Source: Streptomyces sp. NBC_00353
GTDB taxonomy: Bacteria; Actinomycetota; Actinomycetes; Streptomycetales; Streptomycetaceae
Direction of reading: 5' to 3'
Length of the DNA: 64,000 nt
Assembly (NCBI RefSeq): GCF_036108815.1
Contig: NZ_CP107985.1
Location: 2,046,001-2,110,000, forward strand
Shown: positions 15,936 through 24,387 of the stretch, piece by piece
How the letters are laid out: the number at the start of each line of letters is the position of its first letter
How positions within the stretch are numbered: position 1 is the stretch's first letter
The notes under the pieces: generated by a model
Seen by the model: only the letters and a program-made list of their open reading frames with translations
What the model was told of the DNA's origin: nothing
The model's database searches: none
Made by a program: the position numbers and the translations under genes

Positions 15936-17380
15936 GCGTCCTCCAGGGGGGCGATCTCGTCCGGCTGGAAGTACAGGAAGCGCCCTTGCTCGCGGCGGAT
16001 GTCGGCGCCCGGGTCGCCTTCCACGGTGACCGCGAGGTGCACTCCGCCGTCGACGTCGTGGAGCACTGCTTCGACCTGTGCGCTGCGGCCCTTGAGGAAC
16101 AGGTCCTGGGCGTCGGTCCGCCGGAGCCCCGGTCGCAGGAGGACGCGGCTGCCCACGCCCACGGACCGTCCGTCCACCAGGATCCGGTCCCGGGCCGGGT
16201 CGGCGGTGTCGTCGCTCGCCGGGTCCCACCACGGGGTGTCGGGCCGGAGTACGCCGCGGGTGTCGATCAGGTCCACGCCGTCCGGGACCGGGTCCTGCGC
16301 GGCGGGCGGGGGCGTGTCGGGTCCGGTGATCTCCCGCAGGGCCCGTACCGCGCCGTGCAGCCGCTCCAGGACCTCGGGAGGCATCGACTCGGCCAGGTCG
16401 ATGACGGCTGCCGCCCGGGGATCGGTGCCGCGTGCCTCGCGCTTCTCCTGGTCGGTCAGGGCCGCCGTGCGCAGGGCGAGGATCTCGTCGATCTCGGTGG
16501 CGTCGTAGAGCGTGCCCGGGCTCTCGGGGGCGATGGCCGGATGGTCCTCCAGGATGATCGGGGACGACAGCATCAGGTCCGCGCGCCCGGGTTCCCCGGC
16601 GAGCACCGGCCAGGTGTGCAGGTTGCGGCAGGCCGCGACCGCACCCTTGGCCCATTCGGGCGGGTCCGTCATCGACAGGAACGATCCCGCGCCGAGACCC
16701 AGCAGCAGGTGCGCGGCGACCAGCGACCGTGGGAGCGCGGCGTCCCGGTCGGCCTCGGCGGAGTCGGGCGTCCAGGCGGTGGTGTTCTCCACCACGGCGG
16801 TGAGCCTCATGACCCGGTAGGGGCCGTCGAGTTCGCGGGCGGACAGCCGCACAGCGCCGCTGATCTCCTCGCAGCGGCGGACCAGGCGGCCCACCGTCCG
16901 CCCGTCCGCGTCCAGGACGGGTTCGGTCTCCTCGCGGGCGGGCCGGGTGAAGGGGACGGTGACTCCGTCCCCGGCCAGTTCGGCGACGTCCACGACCACT
17001 TCGACGCGATCCTCGGCGCCCTCGTCCCACGGGACCAGCACCCGGTCGGCCAGGTCGAGTCGGGCCACGGTCTCGAACGTGCCGTCGTCGAGGGCCCGTT
17101 GCACCGTCCGTCGCTGGGCGTGCAGGAACCGTGCCTCGACGGCGAGCGTCGCGCCCGGCTTCGGCTCCATCAGGCACTCGGTGTGCTGGAAGTCGTGCTC
17201 CTCACGGTCGGTGCCCCAGCCGGGCGGCACGAGCACCCCGAACTGCCAGCGCAGCCGGTTCTTGGCCGCGGAAGCCCGGTACGGGTACAGCACATAGCCC
17301 TCGAAGAGGACGGTGTCGGCGACCTGCCGGGCGGTGGCGAACCGGGACTCCAGTGCGGGCGTGAACAGTGATGCGGTCAC
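15932..17380 (-). CDS. Uncharacterised 482-aa hydrogenase-operon protein
   Basis: I do not recognise a named domain. The sequence begins with LFTPALESRFATARQVADTV and LFEGYVLYPYRASAAKNRLR, then WQFGVLVPP; it has several beta-rich segments, a middle part with CEEISGAVRLSARELDGPYR, and a C-terminal half with LILEDHPAIAPESPGTLYDA-type text (as SSPIILEDHPAIAPESPGT). There is no signal peptide, transmembrane helix or conserved cysteine series, so it is probably soluble and cytosolic without an iron-sulfur cluster. GTG start overlapping the DUF6084 stop; its own stop overlaps the protease start. Tight coupling in a block between structural and maturation genes suggests an assembly or electron-acceptor interface role, which is inference. 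Confidence 0.75.
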   Translation of the reverse strand: MTASLFTPALESRFATARQVADTVLFEGYVLYPYRASAAKNRLRWQFGVLVPPGWGTDREEHDFQHTECLMEPKPGATLAVEARFLHAQRRTVQRALDDGTFETVARLDLADRVLVPWDEGAEDRVEVVVDVAELAGDGVTVPFTRPAREETEPVLDADGRTVGRLVRRCEEISGAVRLSARELDGPYRVMRLTAVVENTTAWTPDSAEADRDAALPRSLVAAHLLLGLGAGSFLSMTDPPEWAKGAVAACRNLHTWPVLAGEPGRADLMLSSPIILEDHPAIAPESPGTLYDATEIDEILALRTAALTDQEKREARGTDPRAAAVIDLAESMPPEVLERLHGAVRALREITGPDTPPPAAQDPVPDGVDLIDTRGVLRPDTPWWDPASDDTADPARDRILVDGRSVGVGSRVLLRPGLRRTDAQDLFLKGRSAQVEAVLHDVDGGVHLAVTVEGDPGADIRREQGRFLYFQPDEIAPLEDA

Positions 17381-18078
17381 GGCGCCGTCCTCTCGGTGAC
17401 GCGGGGCAGTACGGGCCGGCGCACCGGGCGCTCAGGGGGCGGCGCCCCGGCGGCTCCGGCCAGGTCGATCAGTGCCTGGACGGTCGCCTCCCAGGACGGC
17501 AGGGCCTGCCGCGAGCGGAAGGCGAGCAGCGCGTTCATGGTGTCGCGCGGCAGCCGGATCCACCCGCAGCCCGGGAAGTGCTGCTCGATCATGTCCTTCC
17601 ACACCGCCACCGGCATCCGGCAGGAAGCCTCGCGGTCCCAGGGCACCGGCTCCACGTGGAAGCCGCTGTCCCCGGTGAAGGCGGTGCCGGAGAAGAGCAG
17701 GAGGAGCGGTGCCTCGCCGTCCTGGAGCGCGTCGAAGTACCGTGCCGCGGCGACGTCCAGGTCGTAGGTGCAGGGCACGACGAGGTCCACCTCGGTCTCG
17801 GTCGTGAAGGACGGGACCATGAGGGAGACCTGGGCGAACTGCACGGGCTGGAGCGTGTTTCCCCAGCGCGAGCGGTCACCGAAGAGGTCGTGCAGTCCGT
17901 CCGCCTCGGCCTGCTCGTAGCCGCGCCGGCCGGGTTCGATACGGATCTGGCAGCGCAGCGCGAGGGCATGCACCCGGGCTTCCGCCGACGCGGTGATACG
18001 CAGCCGGAAGACCAGCGTGGGGCCTGCCGCGTACGGGTCGGCGCGGACTCCGGTGCAGGTGAAGGCGAATTCCGTCAC
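17377..18078 (-). CDS. DUF6084 family hydrogenase-associated protein
   Basis: 233 residues from GTG at 18078 (GTGA overlap with DUF5947). The N terminus TEFAFTCTGVRADPYAAGPT and LVFRLRITASAEARVHALAL look like an Ig-like beta sandwich, and the middle carries RWGNTLQPVQFAQVSLMVPS and VDLVVPCTYDLDVAAARYFD. This matches the actinobacterial DUF6084 family, which is found next to DUF5947 and group 1h hydrogenase genes. No catalytic motif visible. Soluble. A structural or partner-binding role with the 482-aa protein and DUF5947 is likely from the strict coupling but unproven. Confidence 0.75.
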   Translation of the reverse strand: MTEFAFTCTGVRADPYAAGPTLVFRLRITASAEARVHALALRCQIRIEPGRRGYEQAEADGLHDLFGDRSRWGNTLQPVQFAQVSLMVPSFTTETEVDLVVPCTYDLDVAAARYFDALQDGEAPLLLLFSGTAFTGDSGFHVEPVPWDREASCRMPVAVWKDMIEQHFPGCGWIRLPRDTMNALLAFRSRQALPSWEATVQALIDLAGAAGAPPPERPVRRPVLPRVTERTAP

Positions 18079-18746
18079 CGCGGCTGCCCCTTCTCCTGGG
18101 TCCGGGCGGCGCGTCCCTCGACGTGCGCGAAGAACGCTTTGAGGTCGGCCCTCGCCTCGGCCCCGCCGTCGAAGCCCTGCCAGAGGAGGCGCATGCGTCC
18201 CACCAGCTCGTAGCAGATGTCGATCGGTACGAGGTAGCACTCGGCCCGGCCCTCCGTGCGGCGCATCAGCAGTGCCTCGACGTCGGGTTCGAGCAGTGCG
18301 GCGAGGCGCGTGGTGCCGAGCACGGTCTGCCAGGTCTCCGGGTCGAGTTCGCTCTCGGTGGCTCCCGCCGGGCTCGGGTAGAGCGCGACCAGCCGGTCCA
18401 GCGCGGCGTTGCGGAAGAAGAACGCGACGCCGACCGGAATCTGCAGGAGTTCCCACGCACCGTCGTCGAGACGGTGGTCCGGATCGGACAGATAGCGGTC
18501 CGGGACCGTTCTGAAGCGTCCGTGGGCTGCGCCCGGCTGCTCGAAGAGCAGGGCGCACGGGGTGCACGCGCAGGCCAGCGCCCGCTTCTCGGTGTCCACG
18601 AGATGCCGATGGCCGCCCTCGGTCACGGGCACGCCGCACAGCTCGCAGCGCTCCTGCCGTGGTTCCGGCGGCGTGGTGAACCTGCGCAGGCCTCGGAGGC
18701 GGGCAACGCCCGCCGGGCGTCCGGCGGGCGCCTGGGGTGCGATCAT
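18075..18746 (-). CDS. DUF5947 family hydrogenase-associated zinc-finger-like protein
   Basis: 223 residues. Two CxxC pairs near the N terminus (RCELCGVPV at about 34-37 and CACTPC at about 59-64, with HRHLVD between) look like a zinc-ribbon or small cluster site, followed by the DUF5947 body FRTVPDRYLSDPDHRLDD, WELLQIPVGVAFFF and ECYLVPIDICYELVGRMRLL. ATG start overlaps the NifU-domain gene stop as ATGA. The family occurs with group 1h hydrogenases in actinobacteria. It could aid metal or cluster insertion or tie the small subunit to partners; no direct evidence. Confidence 0.78.
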   Translation of the reverse strand: MIAPQAPAGRPAGVARLRGLRRFTTPPEPRQERCELCGVPVTEGGHRHLVDTEKRALACACTPCALLFEQPGAAHGRFRTVPDRYLSDPDHRLDDGAWELLQIPVGVAFFFRNAALDRLVALYPSPAGATESELDPETWQTVLGTTRLAALLEPDVEALLMRRTEGRAECYLVPIDICYELVGRMRLLWQGFDGGAEARADLKAFFAHVEGRAARTQEKGQPR

Positions 18747-19360
18747 GGCGCCTTCGCCTCAACGGCCCGCCCGGCCACGGAGGTTCCGGTCGGCGGACGG
18801 GTGGCGATCTGGAGCAACGGTGGCTCCCGGTCGGTGGTCGAGGACTCCATCTCCACCTGGTTCACTTCCGGTACGAAGCACGCCAGCGCGTCCTCGACGC
18901 TGCGCCGGGTCGCCGCGCCCGTGCTCGGGCAGCCGCAGCCACCGCCGTCACCGGCTTCGGACGAGGAACGCAGCCGCAGAATGCCGGTCTCCTCGTCGAA
19001 GCCGACGACCTCGACAGGGTCACGGACGGAGTCGAGGGCGCGCGCGATGCGTGTGCCGATGTCCTCCGGGTGCAGGTCGTGCAGGGCCAGCAGGCTCGAC
19101 ACCAGTTCGTCGTCGAGCAGTGCGGCGAGCGGTCCGCCGCCGGTTCCGCGGTCCGCGGGGGTGCTGAGGCGGTCGACGATACGAGCGAGGCCGGCGCCGT
19201 AGAAGTCCATCAGGACCCGCACCAGATCCTCGGCCGCGGCACCCACTTCCTGGTCTCCGATGGTGGTCAGACGGTCGAGCAGCTCTTCGACCCGCTGTCC
19301 GGCCTCCACGGCGTCGACGGCTCGCGGCGGTGCGACGGCCGACGGGGCTGCGGCGCTCAT
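18743..19360 (-). CDS. NifU C-terminal-domain protein of the hydrogenase operon
   Basis: 205 residues. The N-terminal two-thirds is helical (VEELLDRLTTIGDQEVGAAA, LVRVLMDFYGAGLARIVDRL); residues about 135-185 form a NifU_C-like domain with DPVEVVGFDEETGILRLRSS, then GGGCGCPSTGAATRRSVEDA. In true NifU scaffolds the motif is CxxC; here it reads CGCPST, with cysteines one residue apart, so cluster binding may differ. ATG start overlaps the large-subunit stop. A role as an iron-sulfur carrier or electron relay for the adjacent hydrogenase is plausible from family and position. An upstream extension to 19441 lies inside the large-subunit gene and is rejected. Confidence 0.8.
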   Translation of the reverse strand: MSAAAPSAVAPPRAVDAVEAGQRVEELLDRLTTIGDQEVGAAAEDLVRVLMDFYGAGLARIVDRLSTPADRGTGGGPLAALLDDELVSSLLALHDLHPEDIGTRIARALDSVRDPVEVVGFDEETGILRLRSSSEAGDGGGCGCPSTGAATRRSVEDALACFVPEVNQVEMESSTTDREPPLLQIATRPPTGTSVAGRAVEAKAP

Positions 19361-21153
19361 CCGGCCAGTCCGCTCAGTCCGGTGGGCACATGCATCTGTT
19401 TGACGGTCCTGCCGTCGCCCACGTACATGTGGACGCCGCACGGCAGACAGGGGTCGAAGCTGCGCACTGCCCGCATGATGTCGATGCCCTTGAAGTTCTC
19501 CGGGGTGTTCTCCTCGAAGATCGGTGTGTTCTGCACCGCGTCCTCATAGGGGCCGGGGGTGCCGAACGTGTCCCGGGTGCTGGCGTTCCACGGGGTGGGC
19601 GGATAGGGGTGGTAGTTGGCGATCTTGCCGTCCCTGATCACCATGTGGTGCGAGAGCACCCCCCGTACGGCCTCCGTGAAGCCGACGCCGATGCTCTCGT
19701 CCGGCACGTCGAACTTCTCCCAGGTCTGGGTGCGTCCGGCGCGGACCTCTTCGAGCCCCTTCTCGGCACAGTGCAGCGCGATCGCGGCGGCGTACGCCTG
19801 GAAGTAGGTGCGGGCGCGGTTGCGTTCCAGCGCGTTGCTCCACTTCGGGATCTTCCACTCGAAGGTGGTCTCGGGCTTGGTCATCGTGCGCGGCAGGTTG
19901 ATGACGACGCTGTGGCCCGTGGCCTTCACATAGCCGACGTCGACGAGTCCGGACAGCGCGGTGGACCAGAGGCGGGCGATGGGGCCGCCGCCGGTGTCCA
20001 GTGCCAGGTGGTCCTTGCCGTCGAACCAGCGGGGCGACATCACCCAGCTGTACTTGTCGTCGAAGTTCCGCTTCTGCGGGGCGGGGATGGTGTGCTGGTT
20101 CCACGGGTGGCGGGGGTCCACCGGGTTGCCCAGCGGGTCGTGGGTGACGAATTGTTCCCGGCCCTGCCAGTCGTCATAGTACGAACTGCCGAGCAGGATC
20201 CGGATGCCGAGGTTGATCTCGGTGAGGTCGTTGGTGACCAGCTTGCCGTCCACGATCACGCCGGGGGTGACGAACATCTTCCGTCCCCAGTCCGTCATGT
20301 TGGCGTACGTGAAGTCGCAGTACTCGGGGTCGTTGAGCGCTCCCCAGCAGCCGAGCAGCACCCGTCGGCGGCCGACCTCCTCGTACCCGGGCAGCGCCTC
20401 GTAGAAGAAGTCGAACAGGTCGTCGTGCAGGGGAACGACCCGCTTCATGAACTCCACGTACCGCATGAGGCGGCTGAGGTAGTCCGTGAAGAGCTGGACG
20501 GACGCGATCGTTCCCACACCGCCCGGGTAGAGCGTGGAGGGGTGCACATGGCGCCCCTCCATCAGGCAGAACATCTCCCGCGTGTAGCGGCTCACTTGAA
20601 GAGCCTCGCGGTAGAACTCTCCCTCGATGGGGTTGAGGGAGCGCATGATGTCGGCGATGGTGCGGTAGCCGTGCTCCCCGGCGTGCGGCGCCTCGGTGCG
20701 CTCGGCGAGCTCCAGGACTCCGGGGTTGGTCTCGCGGACCATCTTCTCGCAGTAGTCGACCCCTACCAGGTTCTCCTGGAAGATGTTGTGGTCGAACATG
20801 TACTCCGCCGACTCGCCCAGGTTGATGATCCACTCACCGAGGTGCGGCGGCTTCACCCCGTAGGCCATGTTCTGCGTGTACACGGAACATGTGGCGTGGT
20901 TGTCGCCGCAGATCCCGCAGATGCGGCTGGTGATGAAGTGGGCGTCCCGGGGGTCCTTGCCCCGCATGAAGACGCTGTAGCCACGGAAGACCGACGAAGT
21001 GCTGTAGCACTCCGCGACCCGCTTCTGTTTGAAGTCGATCTTCGTGTGGATGCCGAGACTGCCTACGATCCGGGTGATCGGATCCCAGGCCATCTCGACG
21101 AGGCCACTGCCGTCGCCGGCCGCCTTCGTCGTGGGTGCCATTGTGTGTGCCAT
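19357..21153 (-). CDS. hhyL: Group 1h [NiFe]-hydrogenase large subunit
   Basis: 598 residues. Binds the Ni-Fe(CN)2CO centre and oxidises H2. The L1 motif is SRICGICGDNHATCS (Cys79 and Cys82) and the L2 motif is DPCLPCGVH (Cys569 and Cys572). The 23 residues after that His (MYVGDGRTVKQMHVPTGLSG...) form the extension expected to be removed by the maturation protease. The L1 signature with GDNHATCS and the overall length mark the actinobacterial high-affinity type (group 1h, earlier group 5), named hhyL in Streptomyces and known to take up atmospheric H2 in spores and starved cells. No signal peptide. Separated from hhyS by 90 bp. Confidence 0.96.
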   Translation of the reverse strand: MAHTMAPTTKAAGDGSGLVEMAWDPITRIVGSLGIHTKIDFKQKRVAECYSTSSVFRGYSVFMRGKDPRDAHFITSRICGICGDNHATCSVYTQNMAYGVKPPHLGEWIINLGESAEYMFDHNIFQENLVGVDYCEKMVRETNPGVLELAERTEAPHAGEHGYRTIADIMRSLNPIEGEFYREALQVSRYTREMFCLMEGRHVHPSTLYPGGVGTIASVQLFTDYLSRLMRYVEFMKRVVPLHDDLFDFFYEALPGYEEVGRRRVLLGCWGALNDPEYCDFTYANMTDWGRKMFVTPGVIVDGKLVTNDLTEINLGIRILLGSSYYDDWQGREQFVTHDPLGNPVDPRHPWNQHTIPAPQKRNFDDKYSWVMSPRWFDGKDHLALDTGGGPIARLWSTALSGLVDVGYVKATGHSVVINLPRTMTKPETTFEWKIPKWSNALERNRARTYFQAYAAAIALHCAEKGLEEVRAGRTQTWEKFDVPDESIGVGFTEAVRGVLSHHMVIRDGKIANYHPYPPTPWNASTRDTFGTPGPYEDAVQNTPIFEENTPENFKGIDIMRAVRSFDPCLPCGVHMYVGDGRTVKQMHVPTGLSGLAG

Positions 21154-21243
21154 AACCCTTCTGGGAAGCGGGAGTTGAGGGAGGGTGAGCGGGGCGCGGG
21201 CGGGCCTTCCGTCGATCGCGGGGCGGTGGCGCCGGGCGGCCGG

Positions 21244-22329
21244 TCACCAGGGCGGGCGGTACCCGGTGGTCAGCTTCTTGCCCGTGTGACGCCACTTCGG
21301 TTCCTTGTCCACGGTCCTGGCCGTGACCGACCGGAGTCTGCGGATCACCGCCCCGTACGCTCCGCTGGCGCCGACGGAGACCTTGCCGCCGGGCGGTTCG
21401 TCCATGAACGGCATGAACTTGTCGGGGAAGCCCGGCATGGTGCAGGCGATACAGATGCCGCCGACGTTCGGGCAGCCGCCGATGCCGTTCATCCAGCCGC
21501 GCTTGGGGACGTTGCACTTGACGACGGGGCCCCAGCAGCCGAGCTTGACCAGGCACTTGGGCGAGTCGTACGTCGTGGCGAACTGGCCCTGCTCGTAGTA
21601 ACCGGCCCGGTCGCACCCCTCGTGCACGGTGGCGCCGAAGAGCCAGGTCGGGCGCAGCTTGTCGTCCAGCGGAATCATCGGAGCGGAGCCCACCGCCTGG
21701 TAGAGCAGGTAGGTGAGGGTCTCCGAGAAGTTGTCCGGCTGGATCGGGCAGCCGGGCACGCACACGATCGGAATGCCGGCCTTCGAGGTCCAGTCCCAGC
21801 CCAGGTAGTCGGGCACGCCCATGGCACCCGTCGGGTTGCCGGCCATCGCATGGATGCCGCCGTAGGTGGCGCAGGTTCCGATGGCGACGACCGCCAGCGC
21901 CTTGGGCGCCAGCCGGTCGATCCATTCACTGGTCGTGATCGGCTGGCCGGTCTCCGGGTTGTCGCCGAAGCCGCACCAGTACCCCTCCTGCTTGATCGAC
22001 TCGTTGGGGATGGACCCCTCGACGACCAGCACGAAGGGATCGATCTCGCCACGTTCGCCCTTGAAGAACCACTCGATGAAGGTGTCCGCACCGCCCACCG
22101 GACCGCATTCGAAGTCGATCAGGGGCCAGTGGACCTGGATCTTCGGCAGGCCCGGCAGCACACCGAGGACGATTTCCTCGATGCTCGGCTGCATCGCCGC
22201 AGTCAGCGACACCGAGTCGCCGTCACAGCTCAGCCCCGCGTTGATCCAGAGGATGTGGATCGGGGACTCCTCGTCGGCGGCCGCACCGTCTGCCCGGTCG
22301 CCGACCGTGTTCGCTGTTGCTGCATCCAT
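21244..22329 (-). CDS. hhyS: Group 1h [NiFe]-hydrogenase small subunit
   Basis: 361 residues carrying three iron-sulfur clusters that lead electrons from the active site. No Tat signal (starts MDAATANTVGDRADGAA), as in other group 1h enzymes, so it is cytoplasmic or on the inner membrane face. Proximal site: LSCDGD (Cys35 and Asp38, where most hydrogenases have a second Cys), GTCATYGG (Cys153) and VPGCP (Cys194). Distal site: VHEGCDR (His236, Cys239), SPKCLVKLGC (Cys259, Cys265). Medial site: Cys286, Cys293 and Cys296 in GGCPNVGGICIAC. AAGGAG lies upstream of the ATG. 59 bp downstream of hypX. Confidence 0.96.
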   Translation of the reverse strand: MDAATANTVGDRADGAAADEESPIHILWINAGLSCDGDSVSLTAAMQPSIEEIVLGVLPGLPKIQVHWPLIDFECGPVGGADTFIEWFFKGERGEIDPFVLVVEGSIPNESIKQEGYWCGFGDNPETGQPITTSEWIDRLAPKALAVVAIGTCATYGGIHAMAGNPTGAMGVPDYLGWDWTSKAGIPIVCVPGCPIQPDNFSETLTYLLYQAVGSAPMIPLDDKLRPTWLFGATVHEGCDRAGYYEQGQFATTYDSPKCLVKLGCWGPVVKCNVPKRGWMNGIGGCPNVGGICIACTMPGFPDKFMPFMDEPPGGKVSVGASGAYGAVIRRLRSVTARTVDKEPKWRHTGKKLTTGYRPPW

Positions 22330-22388
22330 GGGGATGTCTCCTTGGGGAGCTCTGCGCTGAAAGCCCGCTTTTCGGCCTTCATGTCCAG

Positions 22389-24173
22389 CTAACCTTCAGT
22401 CGGTCCGGGTACATCGGTGAGCGCCGCCGTTGCGGTGACGGCGCGGTCCCGGGTGGCGGACGGTTGTGCCGTGCGCCTTCCGGGTACGCCGACGCCGAGG
22501 TGAGGCGGTGTCCGGGTCGGGGGTTCCTTGCGTACGAAGGCACGGCGCAGGCGGTGGTACGGCGCGTCCGGGTCGAAGAAGATGGACCGCATCGCGGCCA
22601 GTTCCTCCTGCCGGTAGGCGGCCAGCGGCTTGAGCGCCTCCTGGCGCTCGAGCGCCGTCTTCTTCCGGGCGATCCGCGTCTGTGCGGCGGTCGACGAGGC
22701 CAGCCGGACGGCCAGTCGGACGGTCTCGCCCGCGAAGTCCTGGGGCCGACAGGCGATGGTCCGGTCCACCAGGCCGAGCCGCTCGGCGGCTTCGGCGCCG
22801 AGCGGCAGCGCTTCGCCGGCCAGCCGCTCGGCCGTCTCGGGCCCCACCCTGCTCGGCAGGGTGCGGGTCCAGTACTCCGAGCCGGGCAGTCCCATCAGCC
22901 GGTAGTGCGGGTTGAGCACCGAGTCCCTGCGGCACCAGACCTCGTCCGCGGCCAGCGCGAGCATCGCTCCGCCGGCGGCGGCGTTGCCGCCCACGGCGGC
23001 GACCACGAGTCGGTCGGTGGTGGTCAGCACGGCCTCCACCAGGTCGTTCATTGCGCTGATGTTGGCCCAGGACTCCTCGGCGGGGTCGGCCGCCGCCTCG
23101 ATGACGTTCAGGTGGATGCCGTTGGAGAAGAAGTCCCGGCCACCGCCCAGCACCAGGACCGAGGTGGGCCGGGAGCAGGCGGTCCGGTAGGCGTCCAGGA
23201 GGCGCGTGCACTGCGTGGTGCTCATCGCCCCGCCGGAGAACGAGAACGTGAGACGTCCGACGGCGCCGGTCTCCTCGTAACGGATGTCGGTCCAGGTTTC
23301 GCGACGCCCGGGTGCGTCCGACGGGACCGGGTCCTCGGGCAGCGGCGGCAACCGGTCGCCGAGCGCCAGGACCGCGGGGAGCTTGAACTGGGCGGGCTGT
23401 CCCGGCTGCCGCCTGGCGCGCAGCTCCGGGATCCATACGGCGCCGTCGACGGTGGCCCGGCAGACCCCGCCGGCCCGCGTGGCCAGCAGCTCTCCGGGGC
23501 GGCCGCGCAGCCGGTCCTCGGGGTGCCCCCCGTGCAGGAACCACTCACCGCCGAGCAGTTCGTCCAGCACGCCGGGGTGCGAGTCGGCCGCCCGCAGCTT
23601 TCGCAGCACGGTCTCGGTGGAGTCGGACCGCCAGTCGATCCGCCGGAGCTCCTGACGGAAGTACGGCCGGGTGCCGTCCGTGGCACGTGCGCTGTCCTGG
23701 GGTCGGGGGGCGTACATCCCCGAGGCGAACCGGTCGACGGCCCGCAGCACCGCCGTCAGCGCCGCGTCGGAGACCTCGTTGCGGTACAGGTCGCTCTTGC
23801 CCACCGGCGGTACGGAGAATTCCACCGACGCCCAGACGTCTCCGGCGTCCATTTCCTCGTCGGCCTGCAGAACCGTTACGCCCCAACGGGTGACGCCCTC
23901 ATGGATCGCCCAGTCGAGCGAGGACGGCCCGCGGTCGCCGACGGGTCCGGGATGGACGATGAGGCAGGTGTGCGCCGACCACACGTCGCGCGGGATGGCG
24001 GTCCTGAGCATCGGAGCCACGATCAGGTCCGGTGCGAACCCCCGGACCGCGTCCCGCAGATGACCGTCGGAGAGTGCGAGTCCGACCGCCACGGTGTGGC
24101 CCCGGTCCCGCAGCTCCGCGTGGACGCGCTGAGTAAGGCTGTTGAACGCACTCGCGACGAGCAGGATGTGCAC
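22389..24173 (-). CDS. hypX: HypX/HoxX, CO-ligand synthase for aerobic hydrogenase maturation
   Basis: 594 residues. Two domains: an N-terminal formyltransferase-like part (VHILLVASAFNSLTQRVHAE, LIVHPGPVGDRGPSSLDWAI, ITVLQADEEMDAGDVW-type text) and a C-terminal enoyl-CoA hydratase-like part (VLVLGGGRDFFSNGIHLNVI, VVAAVGGNAAAGGAMLALAA, NPHYRLMGLPGSEYWT). HypX moves a formyl group from formyl-tetrahydrofolate and converts it to CO for the active site under air. The start is GTG at 24173 with GGGAG 6 nt upstream, where the family begins; a longer frame to 24248 is unsupported. First gene of the hydrogenase operon. A DoxX gene with a terminator lies upstream on the same strand. Confidence 0.92.
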   Translation of the reverse strand: MHILLVASAFNSLTQRVHAELRDRGHTVAVGLALSDGHLRDAVRGFAPDLIVAPMLRTAIPRDVWSAHTCLIVHPGPVGDRGPSSLDWAIHEGVTRWGVTVLQADEEMDAGDVWASVEFSVPPVGKSDLYRNEVSDAALTAVLRAVDRFASGMYAPRPQDSARATDGTRPYFRQELRRIDWRSDSTETVLRKLRAADSHPGVLDELLGGEWFLHGGHPEDRLRGRPGELLATRAGGVCRATVDGAVWIPELRARRQPGQPAQFKLPAVLALGDRLPPLPEDPVPSDAPGRRETWTDIRYEETGAVGRLTFSFSGGAMSTTQCTRLLDAYRTACSRPTSVLVLGGGRDFFSNGIHLNVIEAAADPAEESWANISAMNDLVEAVLTTTDRLVVAAVGGNAAAGGAMLALAADEVWCRRDSVLNPHYRLMGLPGSEYWTRTLPSRVGPETAERLAGEALPLGAEAAERLGLVDRTIACRPQDFAGETVRLAVRLASSTAAQTRIARKKTALERQEALKPLAAYRQEELAAMRSIFFDPDAPYHRLRRAFVRKEPPTRTPPHLGVGVPGRRTAQPSATRDRAVTATAALTDVPGPTEG

Positions 24174-24341
24174 GGCGGACTCCCAGCGGCTCTGAGGTTC
24201 TGCGGCTCCCGACCGGAGCGGGTCCGGCCGCCTGCAAGCCTCGGACACACCCGACGGGCTCCGTCATCACCGGGCGGCGGAGTCACTCGAAAGGAGGAAC
24301 GTCCTGCGGCCACCCGACGCCCGATGACGCAGCCATGGGGG

Positions 24342-24385
24342 CGACGGTGCGGCAGGGCGGTCAGGGCGGCCCTGACGCACCGTCG
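24342..24385 (-). terminator. Nested hairpin after the DoxX gene
   Basis: CGACGGTGCG...CGCACCGTCG (10 bp) with an inner TCAGGG-CGG-CCCTGA, directly 3' of the DoxX stop at 24388. It isolates DoxX from the hydrogenase operon. Confidence 0.7.
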
Positions 24386-24387
24386 GC

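Noticed and set aside
19330..22392. Plus-strand open frame of 1020 codons opposite hhyL/hhyS
   Set aside because: Antisense shadow of the hydrogenase structural genes without motifs.
24249..24341. HypX start at 24248 (25 residues longer)
   Set aside because: The family begins at V/MHILLVAS; GGGAG sits right before the GTG at 24173, and the extra residues are not conserved-looking.
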